Shown here: positions 4,161-6,196 of the stretch, piece after piece
Position numbering within the stretch: the first letter of the stretch is position 1
Layout of the letters: every line of letters begins with the position of its first letter
Assembly (NCBI GenBank): GCA_002432555.1
Contig: DJFO01000402.1
Span: 245-6,440, forward strand
DNA from: Marinagarivorans sp. UBA5870
GTDB taxonomy: Bacteria; Pseudomonadota; Gammaproteobacteria; Pseudomonadales; Cellvibrionaceae
Length of the DNA stretch: 6,196 nt
Direction of reading: 5' to 3'
Made by a program: the position numbers and the translations under genes
Notes under the pieces: generated by a model
The model's database searches: none
The model's input: only the letters and a program-made list of their open reading frames with translations
What the model was told of the DNA's origin: nothing

Positions 4161-6170
4161 GTGAAAATAATCTGTGCCAACCTTACTGGGTTTTTAGCCG
4201 CTGTTTGTCTGCTCGGCGGGAATTTATTGGCGCCCGCCAGCATCGCCGCTTCGGCCTTCACCGTTGAAGAGACCACCATCGCGGACATCCATAGGGTTAT
4301 TCTCGCCAAACAACTTACCTGCACCGAGCTTGTGGAGCTTTACCTCAAACGGATTCAAACATTCAACGGACCGGGCGTGGCAGAGCCGGAAGGCATTCTC
4401 GGGCCGATTCAACCCATAGCCCACGCCAAAGGCATCAATGCCCTGGGGACGTTGAATTTGCGTCCGGCCAATTTGCGCAAATGGGGCTTCGATGCGCGTA
4501 AGGCGCGCAGCCTGACCGACCCGGCAGACGCCGATCCGCAAATGCCGGACGCGCTGGAAACCGCAGCGCAGATCGATGCCCAATTTGCCAAAACCGGCAA
4601 ACTCAGCGGGCCCCTCCACTGCGTTACCGTGGCCGTGAAAGATCAATACGATACTTTTGATATGCGCACGACCTCCGGTGGCGACGCCGCTTACGCCAAC
4701 GATCGGCCGCCGCGTGATGCCAATTTTATTGTGCGCCTGCGCGCGGCCGGGGCCATTATTTTGGCGAAAGCGAATATGGGGGAATACGCCTCCGGATTTC
4801 GCAGCGCCTTCGGCGGGACTATCGTTAATCCCTATGACACGGAGCGGGTTCCCGGCGGCTCCAGCGGCGGCTCGGCCACGTCGGTCGCGGCCAACTTTGT
4901 GACAGTCGGCATAGGCGAGGAATCCGGTCCCTCCATCCGCGCCCCGGCCCAATACGCCAATACCATCGGCATTTCCCCCACCCAGGAGTTGATCAGCCGC
5001 ATCGGCATGTTCAACCGCGGTTTCAATACGCGCACAGGTCCGATCACGCGCACCGTGGAGGACGCCGCGAAAGTATTAAGCGTGATCGCCGGCTACGATC
5101 CGGAGGATGAGCTGACCGCTTTCGCCATAGGTCGGACCCCGGATAAACCTTACGAACATTTTCTCGGCAATAATTTTCTTCGCAATAAAAGTCTGGAGGG
5201 CGTGCGCATTGGCGTGGTGCGCGAGTATATGGATAAAAAAGTGTTCGGCAGCCCGCTGTACGCCAGCAATATCGCCCTGGCTGAAAAAGCCATCGACGAC
5301 TTGCGCCAGCTCGGTGCCACTATAGTGGAACCGCCGCCGGAAGGTTTATTTACCGGCGCTATCCGGCGTTACAATCCCGGCCTACAAAACAGCACCTGGA
5401 CCCAATTATTCCCCGAGTTATTCCCAGTGGATGCCGCCGGCGCGCCCAAGCAGGACCACGTGAACAAATTGCTCGATCTGCGTTTTGACCCAGCCCGGGT
5501 ACCCGACAATATCACCCTGCGCGATCTGGGCGCGGCGGCGATCACCGGCGAGAGCAAATACGGCTTTAACCTTTATTTGCGCGAGCGCGGCGATGCCAAG
5601 ATCAAATCCATTGAAGACCTGATCAACTCTTCGAAATTTTTCGTGGATATTTTTGAAGGCGATAAAAAAGCCACGCTGATGCGCACCAACGAGCCGCTGA
5701 TATACGACAACCGGTTGCGCCTGCAGAAGCGTTTCGCCGTGCAGCAGATTGTCCTGCAAACGATGGCCGAGCTCCAGCTGGACGCCCTCGTTTATCCCAC
5801 CGGTTTGATTCCACCGCGCAAGATCAACACCCCGCGCGATCCAAACTTCAACGGCATCAGCAATTACGGCATGTGGAATTTTCTCGGCGTGCAGGGGTTT
5901 CCCGCCATCACCGTGCCGGCCGGATTCACCAAAGAAATCTGGGACCGCATTCCCGACCCCAAAATACCCCTGCCAAAAGTGGCGCCGAGCGGCGAGGAAT
6001 CCGGCATTCCGACCATCTTGGTGGGACCGATCAAGGCGCAGCTGCCGGTGGGCATCGATTTTCTGGGACGGCCGTTTGCCGAGCCGGTATTGCTCAAAAT
6101 TGCCTTCGCCTACGAAGCGGCCACCCGCCACCGGCGGCAGCCCCCGGATTTTGCCACGTTGGGTAAATGA
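4161..6170 (+). CDS. Large exported amidase-signature hydrolase (669 aa)
   Basis: A second AS-family hydrolase, probably acting on an amide substrate in the periplasm or outside the cell. Residues 1-32 are a signal peptide (MKIICANLTGFLAAVCLLGG, then LLAPASIAASA) with likely cleavage after ASA; the Cys is not in a valid lipobox. The triad is Lys160 (VAVKD), Ser234 (PGGSSGGSA) and Ser258 (GEESGPSIRAP), with the Ser residues 24 apart as the family requires. The GGSSGG loop is canonical, but Pro257 replaces the second Gly of TDTGGSIR. At 669 residues it is longer than the usual 450-550: about 50 extra residues lie near 70-125 (with RPANLRKWGFDARKARSL), and more lie around 400-500 and 590-620. 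The C-terminus has the family motif LPVGIDFLGRPFAEPVLLKIAFAYEAAT (628-655). Start is GTG with AGGA 5 nt upstream; stop is TGA. It is divergent from the 526-aa amidase and shares ETTIADIHRVI-, LISR- and PYEHFL-type blocks with it, pointing to an old duplication. The substrate is unknown. Confidence 0.94.
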   Translation: MKIICANLTGFLAAVCLLGGNLLAPASIAASAFTVEETTIADIHRVILAKQLTCTELVELYLKRIQTFNGPGVAEPEGILGPIQPIAHAKGINALGTLNLRPANLRKWGFDARKARSLTDPADADPQMPDALETAAQIDAQFAKTGKLSGPLHCVTVAVKDQYDTFDMRTTSGGDAAYANDRPPRDANFIVRLRAAGAIILAKANMGEYASGFRSAFGGTIVNPYDTERVPGGSSGGSATSVAANFVTVGIGEESGPSIRAPAQYANTIGISPTQELISRIGMFNRGFNTRTGPITRTVEDAAKVLSVIAGYDPEDELTAFAIGRTPDKPYEHFLGNNFLRNKSLEGVRIGVVREYMDKKVFGSPLYASNIALAEKAIDDLRQLGATIVEPPPEGLFTGAIRRYNPGLQNSTWTQLFPELFPVDAAGAPKQDHVNKLLDLRFDPARVPDNITLRDLGAAAITGESKYGFNLYLRERGDAKIKSIEDLINSSKFFVDIFEGDKKATLMRTNEPLIYDNRLRLQKRFAVQQIVLQTMAELQLDALVYPTGLIPPRKINTPRDPNFNGISNYGMWNFLGVQGFPAITVPAGFTKEIWDRIPDPKIPLPKVAPSGEESGIPTILVGPIKAQLPVGIDFLGRPFAEPVLLKIAFAYEAATRHRRQPPDFATLGK

Positions 6171-6172
6171 TT

Positions 6173-6196
6173 CGGGGCGCGTAGCCGGGGCGCGTA
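6173..6196. repeat. 13-bp tandem repeat running into the right edge
   Basis: CGGGGCGCGTAGC (6173-6185) is followed at once by CGGGGCGCGTA (6186-6196), an exact repeat with 13-bp period cut by the window end after 11 bases. It begins 3 bp after the amidase stop. It may be the start of a longer tandem array or just two copies; there is no T-run or hairpin to suggest a terminator. Confidence 0.6.

Noticed and set aside
4224..4952. Open frame (242 codons) on the minus strand over the 5' half of the 669-aa amidase
   Set aside because: Same reason: shadow of a signature-bearing gene, low-complexity Gly/Arg/Ala-rich product.
5418..6131. Open frame (237 codons) on the minus strand inside the 669-aa amidase gene
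   Set aside because: It lies wholly within a well-supported gene, shows no recognisable motif and has no convincing ribosome binding site.

Overview
The window is a compact, moderately GC-rich bacterial chromosome segment with five protein genes and no visible insertion sequence, tRNA, rRNA or CRISPR array. The gene types (a DinD homologue, a TetR regulator divergent from an extended short-chain reductase, two exported amidase-signature enzymes), short intergenic gaps and AGGA/GGAG-type ribosome binding sites suit a Pseudomonadota (Gram-negative) genome. Gammaproteobacteria is my best guess at class level, but nothing here fixes genus or species.

Layout. Positions 1-545 (minus strand) hold the first 181 codons of a dinD-like gene that runs off the left edge. 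A 160-bp gap (546-705) follows; it holds three mutually complementary GGGTTC/GAACCC-type arms but no LexA box of the enterobacterial form. A TetR-family repressor gene (706-1323, minus) is divergent from an extended SDR reductase of the dihydroflavonol-4-reductase/aldehyde reductase type (1409-2434, plus). The 85-bp gap between them carries a consensus TTGACA box, a 19-bp near-perfect palindrome that looks like a TetR operator, a degenerate second copy of it, and a strong GGAGGAGG ribosome binding site for the reductase. The reductase converges tail to tail, with 10 bp between stop codons, on an exported amidase (2445-4025, minus). This amidase is head to head with a second, longer exported amidase (4161-6170, plus) across a 135-bp gap that contains a terminator-like hairpin and a very GC-rich hairpin. 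The window ends in the start of a 13-bp tandem repeat.

How the genes may work together. The TetR and reductase genes form a self-contained regulator-plus-target module: the repressor probably controls its own gene and the reductase, in response to an unknown small molecule, perhaps an aldehyde or ketone. The two amidases keep the Lys-cisSer-Ser catalytic triad with family spacing, both have N-terminal secretion signals, and they share more with each other than the bare signature. They look like an old duplication within one amidase subfamily, working outside the cytoplasm on unknown amide substrates. No sequence evidence links the amidases to the reductase or to dinD. Nothing in the window amounts to a clearly new multi-gene system; the best leads are the divergent amidase pair with its intergenic structures, the TetR operator pair, and the dinD leader.
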